Notes: generated by a model from the sequence alone, not told the origin. A DNA stretch of 64,000 nt from Arthrobacter sp. MYb23 (GCF_002979775.1 NZ_PCPR01000006.1:140967-204966), one strand, 5' to 3'. Positions 25,605 through 34,227 are shown, counted from the stretch's first letter. Numbers and translations: made by a program.

Positions 25605-25657
25605 CACAACTATAGTGAAGATCTTTAGCGAGTCAATGGTTTCTCTTCATTATTGTG
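25605..25657. promoter_or_regulatory. Candidate operator upstream of the XRE-cupin gene
   Basis: CACAACTATAGTGAAG (25605-25620) and CTTCATTATTGTG (25645-25657) form an imperfect, spaced inverted repeat in an AT-rich stretch just upstream of the regulator's ATG. It is consistent with autoregulation, but only one copy is seen and the arms have gaps. Confidence 0.4.
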
Positions 25658-25664
25658 AACTTTT

Positions 25665-26045
25665 TTACTCAACCTTCGTTTCGAGCTCCTGGATGGTGCC
25701 GGACACGAAGCGGTCGATCTCCTGGACCTGCGCGGCCAGTTCGTCCAAATGGTCTGCGTTCGGCAGAAGCCTGATGCTGATCTCCAACTCCGTTGCCAGG
25801 CGGTTCATGCAGATGGCACCCACCATATGACTGGATGTCTTCAGGCTCAGGACAGCGTCCATGGCGTCGTCAATGTCCAGCTTTTCCAGCGCGCGGTGGA
25901 GCCGGCCCACCCGCCAAGGCAGAAGCTGTACGTAGTTGCGCACGAAGGCGCTGATAATGCCATGGTCGCCGCCAAGTTCGGCTTGGAGTTCGGTGAGGAC
26001 GGTGCGATCCACCAGGGCATCGGTGCACTCGTCGTACTCGGACAC
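25665..26045 (-). CDS. HPt-domain-like protein lacking the usual phospho-His
   Basis: 126 residues from GTG 26043-26045, chosen for its GGGAGGGG RBS; an upstream GTG at 26078 would add 11 residues. It is entirely helical in appearance. The segment VLSLKTSSHMVGA aligns with the HPt core AHTLKGSSxxLGA, but the phospho-acceptor His position is Leu. A His occurs seven residues later. It is inferred to be a degenerate HPt protein or a helical regulator of phosphorelay proteins. No kinase lies next to it. Confidence 0.7.
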   Translation of the reverse strand: MSEYDECTDALVDRTVLTELQAELGGDHGIISAFVRNYVQLLPWRVGRLHRALEKLDIDDAMDAVLSLKTSSHMVGAICMNRLATELEISIRLLPNADHLDELAAQVQEIDRFVSGTIQELETKVE

Positions 26046-26202
26046 CAAACCCCTCCCGCCTCCAAACAATAGATTCACGATTCAACAGTAGGACCCGTGG
26101 AACTGCCGCAACGCCATATATCCAAAGATTGATCCAATCTTGAGCGGACTCAGAGGCACTCTTGATCCAGCCCCCACAAAGTAGTTAAAAGCAGATCTGG
26201 GC

Positions 26203-26406
26203 GTGTCCAGGCTGAATCAGGGAACGGGGATCAACGTGGACAGTTCTGCTCGCCCGTCGCCGGGCCTCATGATCATCATCGTGGTCTGCATGACGGTCCT
26301 GTTGGGCATTGGGGGGTCGGCTGCGTTTTCATTGTGGCAGCAGAGTTCTCAGGCGACTGTCACAGACCAAGCAGTCAACTCCGCACCGACCACCACCGCG
26401 CCCTAG
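26203..26406 (+). CDS. Small single-pass membrane protein
   Basis: 67 residues from GTG 26203; a GTG 33 nt further on (26236) preceded by GGGGATCA is an equally good start. One hydrophobic segment (GLMIIIVVCMTVLLGIGG) is followed by a Ser/Thr/Gln-rich tail (SSQATVTDQAVNSAPTTT) that would lie outside the cell. I know no family for it. It is isolated between two minus-strand genes, so it has its own promoter if expressed. Confidence 0.5.
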   Translation: MSRLNQGTGINVDSSARPSPGLMIIIVVCMTVLLGIGGSAAFSLWQQSSQATVTDQAVNSAPTTTAP

Positions 26407-26444
26407 TCCACGGTTGATTCAGCCGAAGGCTTCAGTCCACGGTT

Positions 26445-26885
26445 TTAGTCCGCGGCGGATTCCAGAAACGCCGTCAGCCTCTCCTCAAGAACGGACTTGT
26501 CCTTGAGCTGGCACTCCCACACCGTGTGCACCTGCCAGCCGGCGGCTTTCAACTGCTCCCGCTGCAGTGCGTCCCTTTCGCGGGTTCGTGTTCTCTTGGC
26601 TTCCCAAAACTCTGCATTTGCTGCCGGAGCACGCTGCCCGGCTTTGCAGTCGTGGCTGTGCCAGAAACAGCCATTGACGAAAATGACCTTGCGCCGTCCC
26701 GCGAACACCAGATCCGGGCGGCCCGGCAGTTTCACGGCTCCTGATTGTCCGTGCAAGCGGTAGCGGTAGCCTTTCGCGTGCAGGAATTTGCGGACCACTA
26801 ATTCAGGTTTGGTGTTCTTTCCGCGGATTTTTGACATGTTGCGGCTGCGTTGCTCCCGCGTCAGAAGGTCCCGGCTCTCGGCCAT
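26445..26885 (-). CDS. vsr: Very short patch repair (Vsr) endonuclease
   Basis: 146 residues, full length for Vsr. The N-terminal region is RSRNMSKIRGKNTKPE; catalytic residues are in GRPDLVFAGRRKVIFVNGCF (the Asp of PDLVF) and in FWHSHDC (two His). It nicks DNA 5' of the T in T:G mismatches arising when 5-methylcytosine deaminates. Vsr genes usually sit beside a cytosine-5 methyltransferase, but none is visible in this window. A palindromic repeat lies 19 nt upstream of the start. Confidence 0.95.
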   Translation of the reverse strand: MAESRDLLTREQRSRNMSKIRGKNTKPELVVRKFLHAKGYRYRLHGQSGAVKLPGRPDLVFAGRRKVIFVNGCFWHSHDCKAGQRAPAANAEFWEAKRTRTRERDALQREQLKAAGWQVHTVWECQLKDKSVLEERLTAFLESAAD

Positions 26886-26903
26886 GTATCCAGCCTACCC
26901 AGG

Positions 26904-26966
26904 GAGTTTTTGTACAGATACCGCCCTTATGAGGTGCTGTTAGGGGCGGTATCTGTACACGAACTC
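26904..26966. repeat. 63-bp palindromic repeat, family B copy 1
   Basis: The left arm begins GAGTTTTTGTACAG and the right arm ends CTGTACACGAACTC. The 23-nt arms pair at 21 of 23 positions around a 17-nt loop. It lies between bsaP and vsr on the same strand and contains the bsaP stop codon. The copy at 43848-43910 has the same length, outer arms and loop size. Confidence 0.9.
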
Positions 26967-27196
26967 GTCAGGCCGTGCCGGGAACACTCTGCGGTCCACC
27001 CCAACGGCGTGACCTGCACTTTCATGCGGCGGCGGCACTGCGGGCAAAAGCGCGGCGGCTCCATCGCCAGGCGCTGCTGGCAACCGTGGTGGGCGTCCGA
27101 CGTCGGGCCCCCACCGCCGGTGCCGACAGTGCGGCCACCGGTGCCGAAAGTGCCGCCGCACTGACCGCAAAACTGCTGTGACACCGGTGCGTTCAC
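26927..27196 (-). CDS. bsaP: BsaP-type biotin synthase auxiliary protein
   Basis: 89 residues from GTG at 27194-27196, sharing GTGA with the bioB stop (translational coupling). Conserved Cys/His pairs are FCGQCGG, HHGC, FCPQC and ECSRHG, with a PLGWTA motif, matching the small actinobacterial protein encoded after bioB and recently linked to iron-sulfur supply for BioB. The normal family ends at SRHG. Here 13 more residues ([13 protein letters not shown] and a final Ser) come from the family B palindromic repeat, which provides the stop codon. The Gly/Thr-rich segment near residues 15-30 is low complexity. Confidence 0.88.
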   Translation of the reverse strand: MNAPVSQQFCGQCGGTFGTGGRTVGTGGGGPTSDAHHGCQQRLAMEPPRFCPQCRRRMKVQVTPLGWTAECSRHGLTSSCTDTAPNSTS

Positions 27197-28227
27197 AGCG
27201 ACTTCTGGAATTCCTTGATGGGCATGTTCAGCTCCACCAGGAGGTTGAGGTCGGCGTTGGCGGGTCGGCCCAGGGTGGTGAGGTAGTTGCCCACAATCAC
27301 GGCGTTGATTCCCCCGAGGAGGCCTTCGCGGGTACCGAGGTCGCCGAGGGTCAGTTCACGGCCGCCGGCGTACCGGAGGACGGTGCGCGGCATGGCGAGC
27401 CGGAACGCGGCGATGGCGCGGAGGGCGTCCTTGCCGTCCATGATTCCTTGGTTTTCCAAGGGCGTGCCAGGGCGGGGGTTGAGGAAGTTCAGCGGGACCT
27501 CGTGCGGTTCCAGGGAAGCGAGTTGGGCGGCCAGTTCTGCCCGCTGCGCCAGCGATTCGCCCATTCCGATCAGGGCACCACAGCACAGTTCCATGCCGGC
27601 GGCCTTGACCATGGCGCAGGTTTCCAGGCGCTCTTCGTAACTGTGGGTGGTCACTACCTCGGGGAAGTAGCTGCGCGCCGTTTCCAGGTTGTGGTTGTAC
27701 CGGTGCACGCCCCACTCGGCCAGCTGGTCCACTTGGCGCTGCGTGAGCATGCCGAGCGAACAGGCGATGTTGATGTCCACTTCCTCATTGATGCGGTCGA
27801 TCGCGAACTTGATCTGGTTCATGAGCTTGATGTCGGGCCCGCGCACGGCTGCGACGATGCAGAACTCCGTGGCTCCGGTGGCAGCAGTTTCCTTGGCCGC
27901 TTTGACGAGTTCGGGGATGTCCAGCCAGACGCCGCGGACGGGCGAGTCGAACAGTCCGGACTGGCTGCAGAAATGGCAGTCTTCGGGGCAGCCGCCGGTC
28001 TTGATGGAGATGATGCCTTCCACCTCCACGTCCTCACCGCAGTGCTCAAGGCGGACTTCATGAGCCAGCTGCAGTGCCGCGGGGATGGCGTCGTCGGGGA
28101 GCTCCAGGATGTCGATAAGTTGTGCCTCATTCAGGCCCTCCCCGCGTCCGAGGACTTGCTCACGGGCGGTGTCAAGGATGGCGTAGGTAGTGGTTTCCCG
28201 GGTTAGCCGGGGTGCTTGGGTGCTCAT
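27193..28227 (-). CDS. bioB: Biotin synthase
   Basis: 344 residues from ATG 28225-28227 (MSTQAPRL); longer upstream reading frames lack homology. The radical-SAM motif is CPEDCHFC in [17 protein letters not shown] (about residue 75-90), and the other BioB motifs are CSLGML, YNHNLET and [11 protein letters not shown]. It inserts sulfur into dethiobiotin to form biotin, using an auxiliary Fe-S cluster. The next gene, bsaP, overlaps it. No other bio gene (bioA, bioD, bioF) is in the window, so biotin synthesis is split or these genes lie elsewhere. Confidence 0.96.
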   Translation of the reverse strand: MSTQAPRLTRETTTYAILDTAREQVLGRGEGLNEAQLIDILELPDDAIPAALQLAHEVRLEHCGEDVEVEGIISIKTGGCPEDCHFCSQSGLFDSPVRGVWLDIPELVKAAKETAATGATEFCIVAAVRGPDIKLMNQIKFAIDRINEEVDINIACSLGMLTQRQVDQLAEWGVHRYNHNLETARSYFPEVVTTHSYEERLETCAMVKAAGMELCCGALIGMGESLAQRAELAAQLASLEPHEVPLNFLNPRPGTPLENQGIMDGKDALRAIAAFRLAMPRTVLRYAGGRELTLGDLGTREGLLGGINAVIVGNYLTTLGRPANADLNLLVELNMPIKEFQKSL

Positions 28228-28422
28228 GTCCTTGACGGTATCGGTGCAGGTGGAGGTCGATTTTGTGGGGTGCGCACAAACCGTGGAGCTGGATTTTGGT
28301 GCTGGCCGCGCGGGGCAGCTGATACAGAAGTTACAGCTGTGAAACATGGACGTGACGGAATTGACGCGTCGCGTTACTAGCGTCAAGGGCGAGGCACCCT
28401 CCCCGGACGAAAGCGACCACGA

Positions 28423-30150
28423 ATGAGTGACGACAAGACGAGTACCGCAACCTTGGAGCCGACGACGGCGGTTGGAACCGCCGTCGGAACCGCCGGCTCT
28501 GTTCCAGCGGCGCAAGGCAACGCAGATGCAATGAGTGCCGCCAAGGAGAGCCTGGAGGATTACACCCTCAGGTTCGCCCCGCGTTCCTACCGGAAGTGGA
28601 GCGCCGGTGTCGTGGCAACGAGTGCCCTGGGCGGCATCGCCTACCTGGCAGACTTCTCCATCGGCGCGAACATCGGCATCGCGTACGGAACGGTGAATGC
28701 GATTTTTGGCATCATCGTGGCAGCCGTCATCATCTTCGCCACGGGCTTCCCCTTGGCCTACTACGCAGCCCGCTACAACATTGATCTGGACCTGATCACG
28801 CGTGGCTCAGGATTCGGCTACTACGGCTCAGTGGTCACCAACATCATCTTTGCCACTTTCACGTTCATCTTCTTCGCCCTCGAAGGCTCCATCATGGCTC
28901 AGGGGCTGCAGCTGGGTCTGGGCATTCCGCAGTGGATCGGCTACGCGGTGTCCACCATCATCATCATTCCGCTGGTGATCTACGGAATGAAGACGCTGGC
29001 CACGTTGCAGGTGTGGACAACGCCGCTGTGGCTGCTGCTCATGGTGGTTCCGGTGGGATACCTGCTCCTGTCCCACCCGGAGAGCATTGATGCCTTCTTC
29101 GCTTTCACCGGCGCGTCCGGAGAAGGTGGCCCCAACCTGGCCTCCGTCATGCTGGCTGCGGGCGTCTGCCTGTCGCTGATGGCGCAGATCGCCGAGCAGA
29201 TCGACTACCTCCGCTTCATGCCGCCCAAGACCGCCGAAAACAAGGGTGCCTGGTGGCGGGCAGTGATCCTCGCCGGGCCAGGCTGGGTCATCTTTGGGGC
29301 CATCAAGCAGATCATTGGCCTGTTCATCGCGATCTACCTCATCGCCAAGCTGGACCCCGCAGCTGCTGTCCACGCCAACGAGCCTGTCCACCAGTTCCTG
29401 GGTGTCTACGAAGAGATGATGCCCGCGTGGCTGGCCATGACCCTGGCGGTGGTGCTGGTGGTCATTTCGCAGATCAAGATCAACGTCACCAACGCGTACT
29501 CCGGCTCGCTGGCTTGGACCAACTCCTTCACCCGCATCACCAAGACTTACCCGGGTCGCATGGTGTTTGTGGTGGTCAACCTGGTGATCGCGCTGATCCT
29601 CATGGAGTCCAACATGTTCGAGTTCCTGAACACCATCCTTGGCTTCTACGCCAACTGCGCCATGGCATGGGTTGTTACGGTGGCCTCGGACATTGCCATC
29701 AACAAGTACCTGCTGAAGATCTCGCCGAAGGTTCCTGAGTTCCGGCGCGGGATGCTCTACGCCGTGAACCCGGTGGGCTTCGTGTCCATGCTGGTCTCTG
29801 CAGGGGTTTCCATCGCGGTGTTCTTCGGAGCGTTTGGTGCATCCGTCCAGCCGTTCTCACCCATTTTCGCGGTGGGCCTGGCCCTGGTGCTGCCGCCCGT
29901 GTTGGCCTTGGCCACCAAGGGCCGCTATTACCTCCGCCGTACCGACGACGGCATTGACCTGCCCATGTTCGACGCCGACGGCAACCCCAGCGACGCCAAG
30001 CTCCTCTGCCACGTCACCGGACTCGAGTTCGAACGCCCGGACATGCTCCGCTCCGGTCAGGACGGGCCCGACGGCGAACCCCGGTTCATCTCGTCCCTCG
30101 CCTTGTCCACGGACAAGTCGGGCGAGCTGGTGCTCCCGGCGCAGAAGTAA
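28423..30150 (+). CDS. NCS1-family nucleobase/cation symporter
   Basis: 575 residues, about 12 membrane segments. A 45-residue Thr/Ala/Gly-rich tail with [10 protein letters not shown] precedes the core. Family signatures are [20 protein letters not shown] at the start of TM1 and the cytoplasmic loop [19 protein letters not shown] roughly 70-residue C-terminal tail is polar and acidic ([18 protein letters not shown]). It takes up purine- or pyrimidine-type compounds, or related nitrogen heterocycles. Two nucleobase deaminases occur elsewhere in the window (47632 and 55842), which makes a nucleobase role plausible. It is divergent from bioB across 195 nt. Confidence 0.87.
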   Translation: MSDDKTSTATLEPTTAVGTAVGTAGSVPAAQGNADAMSAAKESLEDYTLRFAPRSYRKWSAGVVATSALGGIAYLADFSIGANIGIAYGTVNAIFGIIVAAVIIFATGFPLAYYAARYNIDLDLITRGSGFGYYGSVVTNIIFATFTFIFFALEGSIMAQGLQLGLGIPQWIGYAVSTIIIIPLVIYGMKTLATLQVWTTPLWLLLMVVPVGYLLLSHPESIDAFFAFTGASGEGGPNLASVMLAAGVCLSLMAQIAEQIDYLRFMPPKTAENKGAWWRAVILAGPGWVIFGAIKQIIGLFIAIYLIAKLDPAAAVHANEPVHQFLGVYEEMMPAWLAMTLAVVLVVISQIKINVTNAYSGSLAWTNSFTRITKTYPGRMVFVVVNLVIALILMESNMFEFLNTILGFYANCAMAWVVTVASDIAINKYLLKISPKVPEFRRGMLYAVNPVGFVSMLVSAGVSIAVFFGAFGASVQPFSPIFAVGLALVLPPVLALATKGRYYLRRTDDGIDLPMFDADGNPSDAKLLCHVTGLEFERPDMLRSGQDGPDGEPRFISSLALSTDKSGELVLPAQK

Positions 30151-30163
30151 CCACCCCTGCGGC

Positions 30164-30228
30164 CCAACTGAGTCGCAGATCAGGTCGTTCTGAGAGCTCA
30201 CAACGACCTCATCTGCTACCTACTTGGG
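30164..30228. repeat. 65-bp palindromic intergenic repeat, family A copy 2
   Basis: Same length and ends as the copy at 16237-16301 (CCAACTG at the left, CTGCTACCTACTTGGG at the right). Changes at paired positions are compensatory at two places (offsets 16/49 and 22/43 within the repeat). It lies just after the NCS1 permease and before a separate intrinsic terminator. Confidence 0.9.
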
Positions 30229-30235
30229 TTACGCA

Positions 30236-30285
30236 AACGCCCCGGCTTCCATATTCGGAGCCGGGGCGTTGTGCTGTGTGTTTTG
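30236..30285. terminator. Intrinsic terminator between permease and csbD genes
   Basis: AACGCCCCGGCT pairs with AGCCGGGGCGTT (12 bp, 11-nt loop), followed by GTGCTGTGTGTTTTG. With the preceding palindrome this gives two adjacent hairpins. It serves the plus-strand permease and possibly the convergent csbD gene. Confidence 0.8.
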
Positions 30286-30304
30286 TTCTGTGTTGCGGTG
30301 GGGC

Positions 30305-30490
30305 TTACTTGTCGAAGGCGTCCTTCGCGGCGTCCTTGACGTTCTCGCCAGCCTGCTTGGTCTTGGCAGCCGCTTGATCAGCGACGCCTTCTGCCTGCAG
30401 TTTCTCGTTATTGGTGGCGTCTCCCAAGGCTTCCTTCGCCTTGCCGGTGACTTCCTGGGCCTTGTTGCTGATCTTGTCTCCGAGTCCCAT
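30305..30490 (-). CDS. csbD: CsbD-family stress-response protein
   Basis: 61 residues from ATG 30488-30490, with the AAGGAG RBS just before it. The sequence is lysine/alanine-rich and helical, with CsbD motifs (GLGDKISNKAQEVTGKAKEALGDATNNEKL, then DQAAAKTKQAGENVKDAAKD). The family is made abundantly in general stress and has no known enzyme activity. A longer frame (to 30523) adds 11 residues without an RBS. It is convergent to the NCS1 permease. Confidence 0.9.
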   Translation of the reverse strand: MGLGDKISNKAQEVTGKAKEALGDATNNEKLQAEGVADQAAAKTKQAGENVKDAAKDAFDK

Positions 30491-30614
30491 GCGATCTCCT
30501 TCGATGTAATCCAACACTGACAATTGCTAGGCTAACGAGCAATTCTGGGTACTTCCTGAACGCCTCGCGTCCTTACCTTGGGAGTTGTCTTTCCGGTCCC
30601 TTGACTGGGCCTGA

Positions 30615-31790
30615 CTACGGCTTGAGGACCACCTTGATGCAGCCGTCCTGCTTCTTCTGGAACTTCTCATAAAGAGCCGGTGCCTCATCAAGGGAGCCGG
30701 TGTGGGTGACCAGGTGCATAACTCCCAGCGGATCGGCGTCGTCCTCTACCAAGGGGAGCAGCTGGTCAGTCCAGCTGCGCACATTGCACTGCCCCATCCG
30801 GAGCTGGATTTGTTTGTCGAACATGGTCATGAGGGGCATGGGATCGGCCTGGCCGCCGTACACACCGCTCAGGGAGATGGTCCCGCCGCGTCGCACCAGA
30901 GCCACGGCCGTGTGCAGAGCGGCGAGCCGGTCAACGCTCATGGTTTCCATGGCCACCTGGGCAGGCTTGTCAGGGAGCAGTGACACCGCCCTGTGCAGGA
31001 AGGATGCAACCGGAGAGCCATGGGCTTCCATGCCTACCGCATCCACCACGGAGTCGGGGCCGCGTCCGAGTGTCTGCTCACGGATCTGCTCGGCCACATG
31101 GGAGCTGTAATCCATGGTCTCCACGCCGTGCTCTTCGGCCATTGCCCTCCGCTCGGGGACTGGATCCACGCCAATCACCCGGAAACCCTTGTGGACGCCT
31201 ATCCTGGCAGCGAACTGGCCAACGGGTCCGAGCCCCAGCACGGCCAGCGTGCCACCGTCCGGAACATTCGCGTACTCCACTGCCTGCCACGCCGTGGGCA
31301 GGATGTCGGAGAGGAACAAATAGCGCTCGTCCGGGGCGTCCGAATTGACTTTTACGGGGCCGTAATCCGCGAAGGGAACCCGCAGATACTGAGCCTGACC
31401 GCCGGGAACGGACCCATAAAGTTCGGAGTAGCCGAAGAGTGCGGCCCCTGACCCTTTTGCTGTCACTTGAGTGGTTTCGCATTGCGACTGAAGGCCTTGG
31501 TTGCACATGTAGCAATGACCGCAGGAGATGTTGAACGGCACCACCACGCGGTCGCCCTTTTTGAGTCGATGGACTTCGGAGCCCACTTCCTCCACGATTC
31601 CCATGGGTTCGTGACCAATCACATCGCCCTTGTGCATGTAGGGGCCCAGGACTTCATAGAGGTGGAGGTCTGAGCCGCAGATGGCTGTGGAGGTGATCCG
31701 GACTATCGCATCCGTGGGTTCCTGGATGGAGGGATCGGGGACGTCTTCGACGCTGAGTGAGCGCCGGCCTTGCCATGTCACTGCTTTCAC
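30615..31790 (-). CDS. Zinc-dependent alcohol dehydrogenase (formaldehyde dehydrogenase-like)
   Basis: 391 residues from GTG 31788-31790 (GGGAG RBS). Medium-chain dehydrogenase motifs: catalytic Zn ligands in ICGSDLHLYE and GHEPMGIVEEVG (about residues 37-70), structural Zn Cys in CGHCYMCNQGLQSQC (about 98-112), and the NAD-binding Rossmann motif LGLGPVGQFAARIGVHKG. The group includes glutathione-independent formaldehyde and threonine-type dehydrogenases. The substrate cannot be named. Upstream lies a 466-bp gene-free stretch. Confidence 0.88.
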   Translation of the reverse strand: MKAVTWQGRRSLSVEDVPDPSIQEPTDAIVRITSTAICGSDLHLYEVLGPYMHKGDVIGHEPMGIVEEVGSEVHRLKKGDRVVVPFNISCGHCYMCNQGLQSQCETTQVTAKGSGAALFGYSELYGSVPGGQAQYLRVPFADYGPVKVNSDAPDERYLFLSDILPTAWQAVEYANVPDGGTLAVLGLGPVGQFAARIGVHKGFRVIGVDPVPERRAMAEEHGVETMDYSSHVAEQIREQTLGRGPDSVVDAVGMEAHGSPVASFLHRAVSLLPDKPAQVAMETMSVDRLAALHTAVALVRRGGTISLSGVYGGQADPMPLMTMFDKQIQLRMGQCNVRSWTDQLLPLVEDDADPLGVMHLVTHTGSLDEAPALYEKFQKKQDGCIKVVLKP

Positions 31791-32256
31791 GATTGATGCT
31801 CCCTGCGTTTCGGCTGGGTGGGTCCCTCGCTGCTGGAGACCTTCCCAGCGAAGCAGAGATGGCATCTGCGCACAAGGCCGCCAGGCCCTAACGCCGCCGG
31901 TGGAGAAATGTGCGAGGCAGTACCCCGAAGCCATTGGGCGCTGCAAGTAATAAGCATCCTGATTACTGGTGTTAAGATGGTGGAGGGAGAGAGTTTTCGG
32001 GCAGAGCTGACCGAGGAGTGATCGCGTTGTCCATCATGAAGAATCCGCTTGTTCCTGGATGTTTACCTGATGACCCGCGTCATCCAGTGCAGGAGCGGCT
32101 TCCGGATGGAGCTGCCCGTCTGAGAATCCGCAAACGTTTTGGAACGTCCTGATCGGGGTACCCGTCAGGTGGGCAGATCTCAGCTTTTTCAGGTACCCAG
32201 CCAACGTGGGCCACGAGCGGCGCCCACAAAAGCCGCTCATTAGGAAGGTAACGCAC
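31791..32256. other. Gene-free stretch upstream of the membrane coiled-coil gene
   Basis: No frame here has a credible RBS plus recognisable product. A 38-codon ORF (32036-32152; MKNPLVPGCLPDDPRH) and a TTG-initiated extension with GAGGAG upstream are possible but unsupported. The minus side carries the alcohol dehydrogenase promoter and the plus side that of the next gene. I see no stable terminator hairpin. Confidence 0.5.
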
Positions 32257-32808
32257 ATGGATACAGGAACACTGGTACTGATCATCGTGCTGGCCGTCGT
32301 CGTCATTGCCGTCGTGATCGTTGCAGTCGTCGTAGGGCGCCGCAAAAAGGCCGAAGTCAACCGCCACCGGGCCGAGGAGCTGCGGGAGAAGGCGGCCGAA
32401 GAAGCCATCGGCGCGCACCAAGCAAAAGCCGAGTCCGCGCAGGCCGAGGCCGCCGCCCTCCAGGCCGAGGTCGAAGCCAACCGGCTCCGGAAAGAAGCGG
32501 AACAACACGCGCACAAAGCCGGAGAAGCTCACGAGCGCGTCGAGGAACATCTCCGTCATGCCGACAAACTGGACCCGAATTCGAACCCGGACCGGTCGCA
32601 TGACGGAGGCCGTGTGCATGACGCCGACCGCTCACATGACGGTGGCCGCATGCACCACGCCGATCACTCCGGTGACGCTGCGCGCTCGCGTGACGCTGAC
32701 CGCGATCGCTCCAATCTTGCCGAGGGTGAGCGGCTGACCCGTGACCGCAGTGGCCGCGACGGCTCAACCAGCGACGGCTCAACCCGTGAGGGCGACAGGA
32801 ACCCATAG
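32257..32808 (+). CDS. Membrane-anchored coiled-coil protein with His/Asp/Arg-repeat tail
   Basis: 183 residues from ATG 32257 (AGGAAGGTAA before it). One N-terminal membrane helix (LVLIIVLAVVVIAVVIVAVVV) is followed by RRKK, then an Ala/Glu/Arg-rich coiled coil (about 30-105). The C-terminal 75 residues are low complexity, with repeats of DRSHDGGRVHDAD, DRSHDGGRMHHAD and GRDGSTSDGS. It looks like a structural or stress protein fixed in the membrane with its body in the cytoplasm. I recognise no family. The His clusters might bind metal (inference). Confidence 0.75.
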   Translation: MDTGTLVLIIVLAVVVIAVVIVAVVVGRRKKAEVNRHRAEELREKAAEEAIGAHQAKAESAQAEAAALQAEVEANRLRKEAEQHAHKAGEAHERVEEHLRHADKLDPNSNPDRSHDGGRVHDADRSHDGGRMHHADHSGDAARSRDADRDRSNLAEGERLTRDRSGRDGSTSDGSTREGDRNP

Positions 32809-32831
32809 TTTCAGCGGACGGAGGTAGGGAA

Positions 32832-33452
32832 GTGAGTATCGTAGTGAGGCGAACGGGTCAGACGGTGCGTTCCACTGGATCGAAGCCGAATCGGCATGCA
32901 GTAGATGTGGTTTTGGGGCACTTGGGCGAGATCGGCCCTGCCGTGGCGGCCCTGCGCCGGGAGTCTTCGAGACTGGCCGAATGGGGCGAAGAGCTGGCGC
33001 GTGTCAGGCTGCGCGGGGGTTGCGTCTTCGCCGCAGGCAGCGACGGATCTTCGCACGAAGCGCAGAGGTTCACGACAGAATTGAACGCGCACGATCCTGT
33101 TGAGGGGTCTGGGTTCAAAGCCATCTCGATCACTAAAGGCGCCGCCGGCTCCAACGGCACCGGAAGTATGGGCGCTCAGATATCCACCCAGGTACGCCGG
33201 GGTGACATCGTGGTCCTGCTCGCTGCCAAGGGCATCACCGAGGAACTCCGTGACGCTGCCGCCGCCGCAAAATCAAAGGGTGCGCGTGTTTGGGCGCTGA
33301 CGGGCAAGGAGTCCAAGGACCTCGCGCAGTCGGTGAACGAGTCAATATGCATCGACACAGATCCTCCTCACGCAGAGGAAGCCCACCTTGTGGCGGTATT
33401 GGCCTTGTGCGAGTGCTTCGAAGACGCCCTGAAGCACATCAAGCCGGAGTAG
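32832..33452 (+). CDS. SIS-domain phosphosugar-binding protein
   Basis: 206 residues from GTG 32832 (GGAGG 8 nt upstream). SIS fold: GGCVFAAGSDGSSHEAQRF (about 60-78), RRGDIVVLLAAKGITEEL (about 118-135, the Ser/Thr-rich phosphosugar loop altered) and GARVWALTGKES. The overall shape resembles GmhA-type sedoheptulose-7-phosphate isomerases. It could be an isomerase or a sugar-phosphate-sensing protein. It is 23 nt after the coiled-coil gene and may be co-transcribed. Confidence 0.75.
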   Translation: MSIVVRRTGQTVRSTGSKPNRHAVDVVLGHLGEIGPAVAALRRESSRLAEWGEELARVRLRGGCVFAAGSDGSSHEAQRFTTELNAHDPVEGSGFKAISITKGAAGSNGTGSMGAQISTQVRRGDIVVLLAAKGITEELRDAAAAAKSKGARVWALTGKESKDLAQSVNESICIDTDPPHAEEAHLVAVLALCECFEDALKHIKPE

Positions 33453-33519
33453 GTGTCTCAATACCCGGAATTGGGCGTTGATGGCGGCGCTCAACTAGCC
33501 GCGCCCGCAAGATGCATGC

Positions 33520-34227
33520 GTGGCTTTCCCAGCTTCATTGGTGCCGTGTGTCACTGTGTTCTTCGTGAAGAACACTGTTATCGCCTACTTCGCTATCTTG
33601 GCGCTCTGCGGACTTGTCACTTTGAGCGTGCTGGGAGCTTCCCTGCTTCAGAAAGGCGACCCTAGAGGAACCTTGGTCCTCAGCATTGTGGTGGCTGGGT
33701 TGCTGGTGACCTTTATCTACGGGGCCGTCATTGATCGCAAGGCGAAGGCGCAACGTGCAGAGGTGGCCAGAGCACCCGCATTCAGGACCACCACATCAAC
33801 GAGTTCCGCAGAATACGCGTATTCGCCCGCGATCGTTTGGTCTGCAATTCGGCCCGCAGAAGCCGCTATCGCGTTGGACGGGGACGTCGCACACGCGTTC
33901 ACTGTGCCGGCCATTCCGGACGGGCCGGGTGAGCGGCAGTGCTTCTTCGGCTGGAATGGCAGCATCGCGATGCTGGAAGTCCTAGAGGAAGTGCCCGAGC
34001 GCCTCGCCGTGACTCAATCTCTGTTCCCGCCTGGAGACGTTTCCACCAGAATGGTGTACCGGCTTGAGTCGACCCCGGTCGGTTGCAGGCTGACAATTGA
34101 CACCACCATGGAGACGCCGGACCATCTGACTCCCGATCAGGTGGCTATGCAGGGTTTCAGCGACTCTTTTCTGAGCGACCTCGAACCCCTGCTGCAGGAG
34201 CGAACCCTGGAGAAATCCCGCGAATAG
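33520..34227 (+). CDS. Hypothetical protein: two membrane helices plus soluble domain
   Basis: Up to 235 residues. Several in-frame starts exist (GTG 33520, 33541, 33556, 33565). TM segments VIAYFAILALCGLVTLSVLGA and TLVLSIVVAGLLVTFIYGAVI are followed by a basic linker, then a beta-rich domain (about 95-235; FFGWNGSIAMLEVLEEVP, RMVYRLESTPVGCRLTI), reminiscent of SRPBCC-type folds. I assign no function. It sits alone, 91 nt upstream of the Old Yellow Enzyme gene. Confidence 0.7.
   Translation: MAFPASLVPCVTVFFVKNTVIAYFAILALCGLVTLSVLGASLLQKGDPRGTLVLSIVVAGLLVTFIYGAVIDRKAKAQRAEVARAPAFRTTTSTSSAEYAYSPAIVWSAIRPAEAAIALDGDVAHAFTVPAIPDGPGERQCFFGWNGSIAMLEVLEEVPERLAVTQSLFPPGDVSTRMVYRLESTPVGCRLTIDTTMETPDHLTPDQVAMQGFSDSFLSDLEPLLQERTLEKSRE

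Noticed and set aside
25605..25657. Rho-independent terminator between the HPt-like and XRE genes
   Set aside because: The inverted repeat is AT-rich, interrupted and upstream of a start codon, which suits an operator better than a terminator.
31818..32021. 67-codon plus-strand frame in the 31791-32256 gap
   Set aside because: No RBS, unlike any protein pattern, and its first part overlaps the antisense of the alcohol dehydrogenase leader. Not reported as a gene.
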